Positions 25,239-33,201 of a DNA stretch of 47,717 bases are shown here, one piece after another. The first letter of the stretch is position 1, and every line of letters begins with the position of its first letter. Origin of the DNA: Bacteroidales bacterium UBA2030 (lineage in GTDB: Bacteria; Bacteroidota; Bacteroidia; Bacteroidales; TTA-H9); contig DDBO01000129.1 in the NCBI GenBank assembly GCA_002332755.1, forward strand, positions 1 through 47,717, written 5' to 3'. A program made the position numbers and the translations under genes. The notes below the pieces were generated by a model. It was not told the origin of the DNA, did not search any database, and was given only the letters and a program-made list of their open reading frames with translations.

Positions 25239-27014
25239 ATGAAACAGTTTTTAAAATTTTTCCTGGCCTCAATTCTCGGAACAACCGTTACCTTGTTGAT
25301 TTTTCTTTTGTTACTTATCAGTCTCATTGCAGGAATGGCCTCATTCAGCAGCAAACCCAAAGTAGAGGTGAAAGAAAAAACCATTCTTCGGTTAACTATC
25401 GACAGAGATGTAATTGATCGTGCCCCCAACAATCCTTTCCAGAATTATAACTGGCAAAGCATGGAGAGTGAAGAAAGCTATGGACTCAACGAACTCATCG
25501 AGAATCTGCGAAAAGCCAAAGAAGACCCCAAAATAAGCGGTATTTTACTTGAAGTGCCCGCAGGTGTCTCAGGTTTGGCCATTGCGGAAGAACTTCGAAG
25601 CGAACTCGAATCCTTCAAATCCTCAGGAAAATTCCTCATTTCATACGCCAACAGTTATTCTCAAGGAGGTTACTACCTGGCAAGCGTAGCAGATACTATT
25701 TGCATGCACCCCGAAGGAAACCTCGAATTTAAAGGGCTTATGGCCGACCTGGTATTTTTTAAACACTTACTTGAAAAAATAGATGTAGAAGCTCAAATCA
25801 TCCGCCATGGAAAATATAAAAGTGCAGTAGAACCCTTCATGCTTGATAAAATGAGCCCGGAAAACAGAGAGCAAACACAACAGTTCGTTTCTAAAATCTG
25901 GAACAACATGGTTGCTCAGATTTCGAAAAGCCGTGGCATCAGTGTTGAAAGACTTAATCAACTGGCCGACAGCTTAACAGGTTATTCAGCTGAAAAAGCA
26001 CTTCAGGTAGGATTGGTGGATAAACTGGTTTATAAGGACGAACTGGAGAATATCTTGCGCCAAAAGTTAGGCGCAGATTCTACGGCCGAACTCAATTTTA
26101 TGAGTATGACCGAGTATTTTAATGCCCCGGAACCCGTTAAAAAGAAAGTTGATCGCACAAAGAAAATCGCGGTTATCTATGCTCTGGGTGATGTTGTTGA
26201 TGGCAAGGGGGATGAAACCAGCATTGGAATAAAAAATATTCCTGAAGCACTTCGCAAGGCCAGGGAAGACAAAAAAATCAAAGCTGTCGTTCTAAGGGTT
26301 AATTCAGGTGGAGGAAGCGCCCTCACCAGCGATATTATCTGGCGCGAGCTGGAGCTTACCCGTAAAGAAAAACCTGTTATTGCCTCATTTGGAGATGTAG
26401 CAGGTTCAGGAGGGTACTACATTGCATGCAATGCAAGCAAAATATTCGCCAACCCCAATAGCATTACCGGATCCATTGGCGTGCTCGGCATTATTCCCAA
26501 TGCACAGAAATTGCTGAGCGACAGGCTGGGTATTACCTTCGATAATGTGAAAACCAACGCCAATGCAGAATTTGTTGGGCTTAATCGACCACTTACCGAT
26601 TACCAAAAAAGGGTATTGTTAAACTCCATTGAAGATGTTTATTCCACCTTTGTGGGGCATGTAGCCGAAGGCCGCAAACTCACCCGCGAAAAAGTTGACA
26701 GCATCGGACAGGGCAGGGTTTGGAGTGGTGTAGATGCCAAATCCATAGGTCTGATTGATGAATGGGGAGGCCTGTATGATGCCATTGCCGAAGCTGCCAA
26801 AATGGCCGGGATAGAAAATTATAAAATTGTGGAATATCCCATTCTCAAAGATCCTATTACTCGTTTGCTTGAAAGCTTTGGAGGAGAAGAAAACAGTGAA
26901 GTATTTCTGAAAAAACAGCTGGGTATTCATTACAACTACCTGAAAACACTGCAAAATCTTGCTACTGCCACTGGACCTCAGGCCCGCATGCCCTTCCAGA
27001 TTCATTTCAGATAA
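25239..27014 (+). CDS. sppA: Signal peptide peptidase SppA, 67K type
   Basis: A 591-residue tandem-domain serine protease. One N-terminal membrane anchor (about 3-28) is followed by two ClpP-like domains. The catalytic Lys is Lys192 in RHGKYKSAVEPF (first domain) and the nucleophile Ser390 in GDVAGSGGYYIA (second domain), the Ser/Lys dyad split across domains as in E. coli SppA. It degrades leftover signal peptides and stress-accumulated membrane peptides. A hairpin with T tract follows at 27036. Confidence 0.93.
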   Translation: MKQFLKFFLASILGTTVTLLIFLLLLISLIAGMASFSSKPKVEVKEKTILRLTIDRDVIDRAPNNPFQNYNWQSMESEESYGLNELIENLRKAKEDPKISGILLEVPAGVSGLAIAEELRSELESFKSSGKFLISYANSYSQGGYYLASVADTICMHPEGNLEFKGLMADLVFFKHLLEKIDVEAQIIRHGKYKSAVEPFMLDKMSPENREQTQQFVSKIWNNMVAQISKSRGISVERLNQLADSLTGYSAEKALQVGLVDKLVYKDELENILRQKLGADSTAELNFMSMTEYFNAPEPVKKKVDRTKKIAVIYALGDVVDGKGDETSIGIKNIPEALRKAREDKKIKAVVLRVNSGGGSALTSDIIWRELELTRKEKPVIASFGDVAGSGGYYIACNASKIFANPNSITGSIGVLGIIPNAQKLLSDRLGITFDNVKTNANAEFVGLNRPLTDYQKRVLLNSIEDVYSTFVGHVAEGRKLTREKVDSIGQGRVWSGVDAKSIGLIDEWGGLYDAIAEAAKMAGIENYKIVEYPILKDPITRLLESFGGEENSEVFLKKQLGIHYNYLKTLQNLATATGPQARMPFQIHFR

Positions 27015-27026
27015 CATTATAAAATG

Positions 27027-27034
27027 TACTTTTG
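27027..27034 (+). promoter_or_regulatory. -7 box for the 5-formyl-THF cyclo-ligase gene
   Basis: TACTTTTG, consensus match, directly in front of the hairpin described next. Transcription would begin near 27039, within the left arm of that hairpin. Confidence 0.5.
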
Positions 27035-27035
27035 C

Positions 27036-27072
27036 ACCGGCAGCTGGATGATTCTGGCTGCCGGTATTTTTT
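27036..27072 (+). terminator. sppA terminator lying in the leader of the next gene
   Basis: ACCGGCAGC (27036-27044) pairs with GCTGCCGGT (27057-27065), then ATTTTTT. It looks like a normal intrinsic terminator for sppA, but it sits between the promoter and the start codon of the cyclo-ligase gene. Confidence 0.75.
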
Positions 27073-27077
27073 ACGCC

Positions 27078-27623
27078 ATGGAAAAGATTGAGGAACTTAA
27101 AAAAACGCTTCGAAAAATTGTTAAAGAGCGAAAAGCATCCTTAACTCCGGAAGAAATTCACGAACGTTCTAGGATAATCTTTAACAAAGTAGAACAATTA
27201 CAAGTATTTGAGAAATCTCAGATAGTCTTAGCCTATTGGGCTTTACCCGGTGAAGTGCAGACCCAGGACTTTATTCTGAAATGGTTTCATGAGAAAACCA
27301 TTCTTCTTCCGGTTATTGACGGAGAAAATCTTTTACTGCGCCCTTTTAAAGGGATTCATCGGATGCAGATTCAAAATTCTTTGGGTATTGCCGAACCATT
27401 GGGAGGAAATTTTACGGAATGGGATAAGGTTGACCTCGCCATCATTCCAGGCATTGCCTTCGACAAACAAAATAACCGTTTGGGGCGTGGAAAAGCATAC
27501 TACGACCGGCTTTTGGTAAACCTTAAAACTTTCAGGCTGGGTGTTTGTTTTAATTTTCAGCTATTTGATCAGATTCCCAGCTCCGACCATGATATTCCGA
27601 TGGATATGGTTCTGACAGACTGA
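27078..27623 (+). CDS. 5-formyltetrahydrofolate cyclo-ligase
   Basis: 181 residues, normal length (MTHFS, YgfA family). It converts 5-formyl-THF to 5,10-methenyl-THF with ATP. The N-terminal helix KIEELKKTLRKIVKERKASL, the substrate strand YWALPGEVQT, and the ATP-binding DLAIIPGIAFDKQNNRLGRGKAYYDRLL (glycine-rich R-x-G-x-G-x-G-Y-Y-D) are visible, ending with DHDIPMDMV. The start at 27078 avoids a 5' extension that would run through the promoter and hairpin. Named by family; the E. coli symbol ygfA/fau is not carried over. Confidence 0.92.
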   Translation: MEKIEELKKTLRKIVKERKASLTPEEIHERSRIIFNKVEQLQVFEKSQIVLAYWALPGEVQTQDFILKWFHEKTILLPVIDGENLLLRPFKGIHRMQIQNSLGIAEPLGGNFTEWDKVDLAIIPGIAFDKQNNRLGRGKAYYDRLLVNLKTFRLGVCFNFQLFDQIPSSDHDIPMDMVLTD

Positions 27624-27681
27624 CATTGGCACGTTTATGGCAAAACCAAATCAAGCAATTAAATACCTAATTTAGAACAAT

Positions 27682-28791
27682 ATGGTAACACAGGAACAAA
27701 TTCTCAATGCTTTGCGGCAGGTGATGGACCCCGACCTTCACAAAGACCTGGTGAGCCTTGGCATGATTGAAGACCTTCGCATAGAAGGCAATCGTGTTAG
27801 TTTCAAGGTTGTGCTCACCACACCCGCCTGCCCGTTAAAAGGTCAGCTTCAGCAAAACTGCATTAAAGCCATACATGAACTGGTAAGCCCCGACCTCATA
27901 GTAGAACCCGAAATGACTTCAAGGGTGACCACCATACGCGAGAAAACCTCGAGCATGATGGCTCATGTAAAAAATATCATAGCAGTATCTTCTGGTAAAG
28001 GGGGTGTAGGTAAAAGTACTATTGCGGCCAATTTGGCTGTAGGCCTGGCCAAATCAGGGGCTAAGGTGGGTTTGTTGGATGCCGACATTTATGGACCTTC
28101 GCAGCCGCTAATGTTTGGACTTACCAACACCCGACCCCGCATGATTAAACTCAATGGTCGTGATCTGGTAGAGCCAATTGAAAAATATGGGGTTAAGGTG
28201 CTTTCAATAGGATTCTTTGTAGATCCCGATAAGGCCCTGGTATGGCGTGGCCCCATGGCATCCAGTGCTCTCACTCAGCTTTTTACAGATTCTCATTGGG
28301 ATGAGCTTGATTATATGGTGATTGATATGCCCCCGGGTACAGGCGACATTCATTTAACATTGGTACAACAGCTGAGCGTCACCGGTGTAGTGATTGTGAC
28401 TACTCCTCAGGAAGTAGCTCTTGCTGATGCACGCAAGGCCCTCGACATGTACACCCAGGAGAAAATCAATGTACCCATCCTCGGAATAGTAGAAAACATG
28501 TCCTATTTTACACCTGCCGAACTTCCCCAGAATAAGTATTATATTTTTGGTCGCGAAGGTGGTAGAAAATTTGCTGAAACATATAAAGTTGCCTTATTGG
28601 GCGAAATTCCTCTGGTGCAATCCATTTGCGAGGGAGGAGATGTAGGCAATCCCATTGCGCTCGATCCTGAGTCACCAGAAGCCAAAGCCTTCGATGTGCT
28701 TGCAGCCAATGTCGCCCGCGCAGTGGCCATACGCAACGATAACCTCCCCCCTACCCGCATCGTAGAAATGAACCCCGATACACTCAGGTAG
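27682..28791 (+). CDS. apbC: Mrp/ApbC family iron-sulfur carrier ATPase
   Basis: 369 residues. An N-terminal MIP18/DUF59 domain (about 1-90, QVMDPDLHKDLVSLGMIEDL and TTPACPLKGQL with its cysteine) is followed by a ParA/MinD-type P-loop ATPase with the deviant Walker A SSGKGGVGKST (about 103-113), DADIYGPSQP and VIDMPPGTGD. Homologues deliver Fe-S clusters. The CxxC pair usual near the C-terminus is absent: where it is expected the sequence is YFTPAELPQNKYYIFG. I see no clear promoter box in the 58-base gap, so read-through from the cyclo-ligase is possible. Confidence 0.9.
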   Translation: MVTQEQILNALRQVMDPDLHKDLVSLGMIEDLRIEGNRVSFKVVLTTPACPLKGQLQQNCIKAIHELVSPDLIVEPEMTSRVTTIREKTSSMMAHVKNIIAVSSGKGGVGKSTIAANLAVGLAKSGAKVGLLDADIYGPSQPLMFGLTNTRPRMIKLNGRDLVEPIEKYGVKVLSIGFFVDPDKALVWRGPMASSALTQLFTDSHWDELDYMVIDMPPGTGDIHLTLVQQLSVTGVVIVTTPQEVALADARKALDMYTQEKINVPILGIVENMSYFTPAELPQNKYYIFGREGGRKFAETYKVALLGEIPLVQSICEGGDVGNPIALDPESPEAKAFDVLAANVARAVAIRNDNLPPTRIVEMNPDTLR

Positions 28792-28856
28792 GCAAAGAGC
28801 AACAATGATGGGCAAGATGGTTTCCTAATAAGGGCCACCTTGTTTTTATTCCCCAT

Positions 28857-30041
28857 TCATGAAATATACAAAACCAGCCCCTTGAGGTATTCTGCTTCTG
28901 GTTGAAAAATGCTCACAGGATGATCCGGGGGTTGACGTAACACATGCAACAACTTTACATCCCTTCTCGCCTCTATTGCGGCCGAAAGCACCATGCTTCG
29001 AAAAGATTCTATGTCAACCACCTGAGAGCAAGAAAAAGTGAAAAGGAAACTCCCGGGACTGGCCTGGCTAATAGCTAACCTGTTGATGTAACGATATGCC
29101 TTGATAGCTTTTGGCTTTTGCGCCAGATGCTTAGCAAAAGCCGGGGGATCAAGTACTATTAAATCATAATTAGCTTTTGTTTGGGCAAGAAATTGAAGTA
29201 CATCGGCCTCGATGCAGGAATGTTTTTCCGGATCGAAACCATTGAGAAGTAAATTATTGCGACAAGCTTCGATGGCTTTGGCACTGGAATCCACCGAATG
29301 AACAAGTTCAGCTCCGGCTTTCAGAGCATATACACTAAAGCCCCCTGAATAACTGAAACAGTTGAGCACTCTGCGGCCCTTGGCATATAAGGCTACCAGA
29401 TTACGATTGTCGCGCTGATCGATAAAAAAACCTGTTTTTTGCCCCGAAACATAGTCAACCCAGAAGCGGTGACCGTTCTCTGAAATTTCCACTTCTTCTG
29501 CATTCCCCCAGATAAACCCTTGGGTATTTTTCAAGGAAGGATCGTAACGGGTGGCGTACTCAGCCGGTTTTGCATAAATGGCTTTAAGCCTTGCACCGAA
29601 AATACCAGGCAAAAGACCGGCAAGGGAGGGCAAAAGTCGATACATTCCGGGGGTTTGGGCTTGCATAACCATTATTCCATTATAAAAATCTGCAACTAAC
29701 CCCGGAAAACCATCTCCTTCGGCATGTATGAACCTGAAAGCATTTGTGTGGGTACTATCCATGAAGCCCAGCCCTTTACGAAGCTCATACGCAGCGACCA
29801 ACTTTTGCCGCCAAAAGTCTTCATCTGGCATATTCGGGCCAAAATTCACCATTCGAATTTGCAAAGAACCCTCCTCATAAAGACCAAAACCCAGGGTATT
29901 GCCTTTATAATCGCAAACCTCAACCATGTCGCCTGGCTGTATATCTCCCGCCTTGCGCCAAATCGCACCGGAAAATATCCATGGGTGCATCCGTAAAACA
30001 GAGGCTTCTCTGCCTTTATTTAATGCAATCTTCCGTTCCAA
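28857..30041 (-). CDS. RlmI-like 23S rRNA (cytosine-C5) methyltransferase
   Basis: 394 residues from a TTG at 30041. A PUA domain (KGREASVLRMHPWIFSGAI at the start) precedes a Rossmann methyltransferase with RRVLNCFSYSGGFSVYALKAG (motif I), VHSVDSSAKAIE and DLIVLDPPAFAKH, closing with FTFSCSQ, whose Cys fits m5C chemistry. E. coli RlmI modifies C1962 of 23S rRNA. In-frame ATGs at 30092 and 30116 would add 17-25 residues, but a -7 box (30057-30064) lies between them and the TTG, and RlmI proteins start about eight residues before KGRE, as the TTG start would. The TTG is therefore preferred, with moderate confidence. Confidence 0.82.
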   Translation of the reverse strand: MERKIALNKGREASVLRMHPWIFSGAIWRKAGDIQPGDMVEVCDYKGNTLGFGLYEEGSLQIRMVNFGPNMPDEDFWRQKLVAAYELRKGLGFMDSTHTNAFRFIHAEGDGFPGLVADFYNGIMVMQAQTPGMYRLLPSLAGLLPGIFGARLKAIYAKPAEYATRYDPSLKNTQGFIWGNAEEVEISENGHRFWVDYVSGQKTGFFIDQRDNRNLVALYAKGRRVLNCFSYSGGFSVYALKAGAELVHSVDSSAKAIEACRNNLLLNGFDPEKHSCIEADVLQFLAQTKANYDLIVLDPPAFAKHLAQKPKAIKAYRYINRLAISQASPGSFLFTFSCSQVVDIESFRSMVLSAAIEARRDVKLLHVLRQPPDHPVSIFQPEAEYLKGLVLYIS

Positions 30042-30056
30042 TTCTTCAATTTTGGG

Positions 30057-30064
30057 CAAAGTTA
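30057..30064 (-). promoter_or_regulatory. Candidate -7 box for the RlmI-like gene
   Basis: TAACTTTG on the minus strand, 15 bases before the TTG at 30041. If real, the upstream ATGs are not transcribed. Confidence 0.4.
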
Positions 30065-30104
30065 CACAAGCCGCAAATTTGTTATTTCCCATGTCCTTAA
30101 AATA

Positions 30105-30134
30105 TTTGAGAATCAAGGTTATTTTGTAATTTTG
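30105..30134 (+). promoter_or_regulatory. Promoter of the coiled-coil lipoprotein gene
   Basis: TTTG at 30105-30108 and TAATTTTG at 30127-30134 are separated by 18 bases, just under the usual spacing. The ATG is 26 bases downstream of the -7 box. Confidence 0.5.
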
Positions 30135-30160
30135 CCGCCGTTTTTAAAAAATATATTTCC

Positions 30161-31039
30161 ATGAAACGAATCCTGTTATTTGCAACGATGATTGTAGTGC
30201 TGGCCGCCTGCAATTCTCATAAAAAGGAACTTGAAAAACTTCAGGCCAAAAATGACAGCTTGATGCAGCTGACCCAAATGAAAGACCAAAGCCTGTATGA
30301 GTTTATCACTACCTACAACTCCATTCAGCGCAATCTTGACAGCATCAAAGCGCTTGAAAACATTATTAACATTAATACTTCCGGAGGCGAAGTACAAAAT
30401 TCAGCCAAAGACCAGATTAACAGCGACATAAAAACCATTTATGAATTGCTTGTAAAAAACAAAAATATGGTTGCTTCGCTCCAGTCTAAACTCAAAAAAA
30501 GCAACACCCGCGTGGCTGAACTTGAAAAAATGGTGGCTTTCCTGAGTGCTCAGGTAGAGGAGAAAAATGCCGAGATTGAAAACCTGCGTGCCGAGCTTGA
30601 AAAAATGAATGTAAAAGTTGAAAAACTAAATATTAAAGTGGAAGAGCTCGAAAGCACCACTGCAAGCCAGGCTGCTGAAATTCAGAAACAAAAAGAAGAA
30701 TTGGAAAATAAAACCACTACCCTAAACACCGCCTGGTATGCTGTAGGAACGAAAAAGGAATTATTGAAAAATAACGTTATCAACAAAGAGGGTGGATTTC
30801 TGGGTATTGGCAGCAACAAAACTTTAAAAGAAGATTTCAATAAAGACTATTTCACCCGTGTAGATATCCGTAAGTTTGAGTTCGTGCCTTTGATGGCTAA
30901 AAAAGCTCACCTTATAACCAAACATCCTACCAGCAGCTACTATATCAGCGGGCAAAAGCGGGCTGACACTCTCTTCATTAAGAATCCTAATGAATTCTGG
31001 AGTGCAAGCAAATACCTTGTGATAGAAATCGAAAACTAG
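30161..31039 (+). CDS. Coiled-coil lipoprotein with conserved C-terminal domain
   Basis: 292 residues. A lipoprotein signal ends in VVLAAC with Cys17. Residues about 20-190 are heptad-rich (repeated LEKLQ, LEKMV, LRAELEKMNVKVEKLNIKVEEL), giving a long coiled coil. A C-terminal globular domain starts AWYAVGTKKELLKNNVINKEGGFLGIG and ends KYLVIEIEN. I recall this arrangement in Bacteroidota lipoproteins that databases label Cbp1-type collagen-binding adhesins, but the label is uncertain and no adhesion role can be shown from sequence. It is transcribed alone, with a strong terminator. Confidence 0.75.
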   Translation: MKRILLFATMIVVLAACNSHKKELEKLQAKNDSLMQLTQMKDQSLYEFITTYNSIQRNLDSIKALENIININTSGGEVQNSAKDQINSDIKTIYELLVKNKNMVASLQSKLKKSNTRVAELEKMVAFLSAQVEEKNAEIENLRAELEKMNVKVEKLNIKVEELESTTASQAAEIQKQKEELENKTTTLNTAWYAVGTKKELLKNNVINKEGGFLGIGSNKTLKEDFNKDYFTRVDIRKFEFVPLMAKKAHLITKHPTSSYYISGQKRADTLFIKNPNEFWSASKYLVIEIEN

Positions 31040-31065
31040 GCTTAATAAAGCCCTTAATAGATACC

Positions 31066-31099
31066 CAAAGGCATCCTCGTGCAGGGTGCCTTTGTTTTT
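31066..31099 (+). terminator. Terminator after the coiled-coil lipoprotein
   Basis: CAAAGGCA (31066-31073) pairs with TGCCTTTG (31087-31094), extended inward by TCCT/AGGG, with loop CGTGC and a trailing T run. Confidence 0.9.
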
Positions 31100-31159
31100 G
31101 AGCTTAACAATCATTCAAATCACAATATCGGTCCTATTATAAATTCTAAGACACTCATA

Positions 31160-31486
31160 ATGAACTGGATAATCTTGATTATTGCAGGGATTTTCGAAAC
31201 TGTTTTTGCCTTTTGCCTGGGAAAAGCCCGTGAAAACGAAGGTTTACAGATGTATGCGTGGTATACAGGCTTTTTAGTGTCACTTATCGTTAGCATGGCT
31301 CTGCTGATCAAAGCCTCACGTAGCATTCCCATTGGTACAGCTTATGCCGTTTGGACTGGCATCGGGGCAGCAGGTACAGTATTGATAGGTATTGTAGTAT
31401 TTAAAGAACCTTTTACTTTCTGGCGGATATTTTTCTTATTGACACTCATTGGTTCCATTGTCGGCCTTAAAGCAATGGCCTCGTGA
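31160..31486 (+). CDS. SMR-family transporter, Gdx/SugE type
   Basis: 108 residues with four membrane helices. The essential membrane Glu of the family is Glu13 (WIILIIAGIFETVFA), and the segment SIPIGTAYAVWTGIGAAGTVLIGI is the signature of the SugE/Gdx branch, which exports guanidinium rather than broad-range drugs. A single gene implies a dual-topology homodimer. The 120-base upstream gap holds the lipoprotein terminator, and I see no guanidine-riboswitch motif and no clear -7 box there. A 118-base gap to pabA follows. Confidence 0.88.
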   Translation: MNWIILIIAGIFETVFAFCLGKARENEGLQMYAWYTGFLVSLIVSMALLIKASRSIPIGTAYAVWTGIGAAGTVLIGIVVFKEPFTFWRIFFLLTLIGSIVGLKAMAS

Positions 31487-31605
31487 AATTCTATCCTTGA
31501 GTTATTGGAAACCATTGAAAGGAACAGATCATAAACATTCTTGAAAATCAAATACTCCTGGTCATGCAATCGTGTGGGGTCCCGGCATCAGCCAAATTAC
31601 TTTTT

Positions 31606-32169
31606 TCACAAAAGCAGCCAGTTTCTGATAATTTGATTACCCAAAGGAGTCATATACGATTCAGGGTGAAATTGAATTCCTCTGATATTGTAATCACGAT
31701 GCCTGATAGCCATCACCAGGCCATCATCACTGCGGGCAGTAATAATCAAGTGTTGGGGCAACGAAGACTCATCCACCACCCAAGAATGATATCGCCCAAT
31801 CAAAATCGGGCTGGACAATCCATCGAAAAGGCGGTCATTCTCTACGACAATTAGTTCTGATTGAATTCCATGGAATACCCCTACCTGACAGAGCCTTGCC
31901 CCAAAAGCCTCAGCAATAGCCTGATGTCCCAGGCATACTCCAAGTATATCAACCCTGCCTGCAATATCCCTGACCAAATTGGGTAAATTGTGCCACTCTG
32001 CAGGGAGGCCTGGGCCGGGAGAGATTAGAATCTTGTCATACCTCAAAATGTCATCCGCATCAAATCCATCATTGGGTAATAAATTCCATTCGTAAGGGCA
32101 TTCCTGACGGAGAACCTCCACCAGGTTCCAGGTAAAAGAATCATAGTTATCAATCAAAGCCAGTCGCAT
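31606..32169 (-). CDS. pabA: Aminodeoxychorismate synthase glutamine amidotransferase
   Basis: 187 residues, class I glutamine amidotransferase. The nucleophile is in GVCLGHQAIAEAFG (about 77-90), and the catalytic His-Glu in GIQFHPESYMTPLG. The N-terminal LALIDNYDSFTWNLV is shared with TrpG. It supplies ammonia to a PabB- or TrpE-type partner; being divergent from pabB it is named pabA, though it could be amphibolic with TrpE. Its ATG is only 7 bases after its -7 box, so the mRNA would have almost no leader. Confidence 0.9.
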   Translation of the reverse strand: MRLALIDNYDSFTWNLVEVLRQECPYEWNLLPNDGFDADDILRYDKILISPGPGLPAEWHNLPNLVRDIAGRVDILGVCLGHQAIAEAFGARLCQVGVFHGIQSELIVVENDRLFDGLSSPILIGRYHSWVVDESSLPQHLIITARSDDGLVMAIRHRDYNIRGIQFHPESYMTPLGNQIIRNWLLL

Positions 32170-32176
32170 ACATGCG

Positions 32177-32184
32177 CAAAATTA
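32177..32184 (-). promoter_or_regulatory. -7 box for pabA
   Basis: TAATTTTG on the minus strand, seven bases from the pabA ATG. Back to back with the pabB box 18 bases away. Confidence 0.55.
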
Positions 32185-32202
32185 CAACATACCCCTATTA
32201 CC

Positions 32203-32210
32203 TATCTTTG
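32203..32210 (+). promoter_or_regulatory. -7 box for pabB-pabC
   Basis: TATCTTTG with only four bases before the ATG at 32215, implying a leaderless or nearly leaderless mRNA. Confidence 0.55.
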
Positions 32211-32214
32211 CACC

Positions 32215-33201
32215 ATGAGTGATCTGGCATTTGTTTCCGAGAATGAGCTTCGCAACCACATGAATAATTTGGGTGCACAAGGAATACCTTTTTTATTCAT
32301 CATCAGTTTTTTAAAAGACAAAAACATTTGTCTGCCACTCGGCGAGATAAATCCGGGGATTATCGGCTATGATATAGCTGGCAATAGCAACACACCCAAA
32401 ACAAATTATAATTTTCACTTCAACTTCGAAGCAATGCCTGTGTCGTATGAAGATTATCTGACACGCTTCGAAAAAGTCATGCAACACATACGGTTTGGAA
32501 ATACTTACCTCATAAATCTAACCTTGCCTACACCCATCCGAACTTCATTAAATCTCCATGAGATTTTTCAGCGAAGCAAGGCTCCTTACAAGCTTTGGTT
32601 GAAGAATAATTTTACCGTATTCAGTCCTGAGATTTTTATAAGGGTAAAAGATGGCCGGATTTATTCCTACCCCATGAAAGGCACCCTTGATGCCAGTATT
32701 GCCAATGCCGATAAAATTTTATTGGAGAGCCCGAAAGAAAGAGCTGAACATTTCACCATTGTAGATCTTATTCGCAACGACCTAAGCATGGTATCAACCG
32801 GGGTAAACGTTAAACGCTTTATGTATCTCGATCGTATCAAGACCCATAAAGGTGAACTTTTGCAGGCAAGCAGCGAAATAGAAGGGATTCTTCCCACCGA
32901 CTGGAAACAAAATCTGGGGGAATGGTTCCTGCAACTTTTGCCGGCAGGCAGTATCAGCGGAGCACCCAAACGAAAAACCGTTGAAATATTATTAAATGTC
33001 GAAGGCTACAACCGTGGATTTTATACCGGGGTTTTCGGAATTTTCGATGGCGAGGGCATAGAAAGCGCAGTCATGATAAGATTTATAGAAGAAACTCCAC
33101 AAGGGCTTGTGTTTAAAAGTGGTGGCGGAATAACATTTCGTTCCGACCCATGGCAAGAATACCAGGAACTTATTCAAAAGGTTTATGTCCCCATTGCTTG
33201 A
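32215..33201 (+). CDS. pabB: Aminodeoxychorismate synthase component I
   Basis: 328 residues of the chorismate-binding fold, which aminates chorismate to 4-amino-4-deoxychorismate with ammonia from PabA. Core motifs: the substrate region FRQSK-like EIFQRSKAPYKLWLKNN, SYPMKGTLDAS, ERAEHFTIVDLIRNDLSMVS, SGAPKRKTVEIL and FRSDPWQEYQEL, with the GIFDGEGIESAVMIR strand. It is shorter than TrpE or E. coli PabB (about 450) because the N-terminal regulatory part is reduced, as is usual in Bacteroidota. Its 3' end overlaps pabC by 17 bases. Confidence 0.92.
   Translation: MSDLAFVSENELRNHMNNLGAQGIPFLFIISFLKDKNICLPLGEINPGIIGYDIAGNSNTPKTNYNFHFNFEAMPVSYEDYLTRFEKVMQHIRFGNTYLINLTLPTPIRTSLNLHEIFQRSKAPYKLWLKNNFTVFSPEIFIRVKDGRIYSYPMKGTLDASIANADKILLESPKERAEHFTIVDLIRNDLSMVSTGVNVKRFMYLDRIKTHKGELLQASSEIEGILPTDWKQNLGEWFLQLLPAGSISGAPKRKTVEILLNVEGYNRGFYTGVFGIFDGEGIESAVMIRFIEETPQGLVFKSGGGITFRSDPWQEYQELIQKVYVPIA

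Noticed and set aside
31040..31159. Guanidine riboswitch before the SMR gene
   Set aside because: Only the previous terminator hairpin is seen; the paired ACGR-loop hairpins of the known classes are absent.
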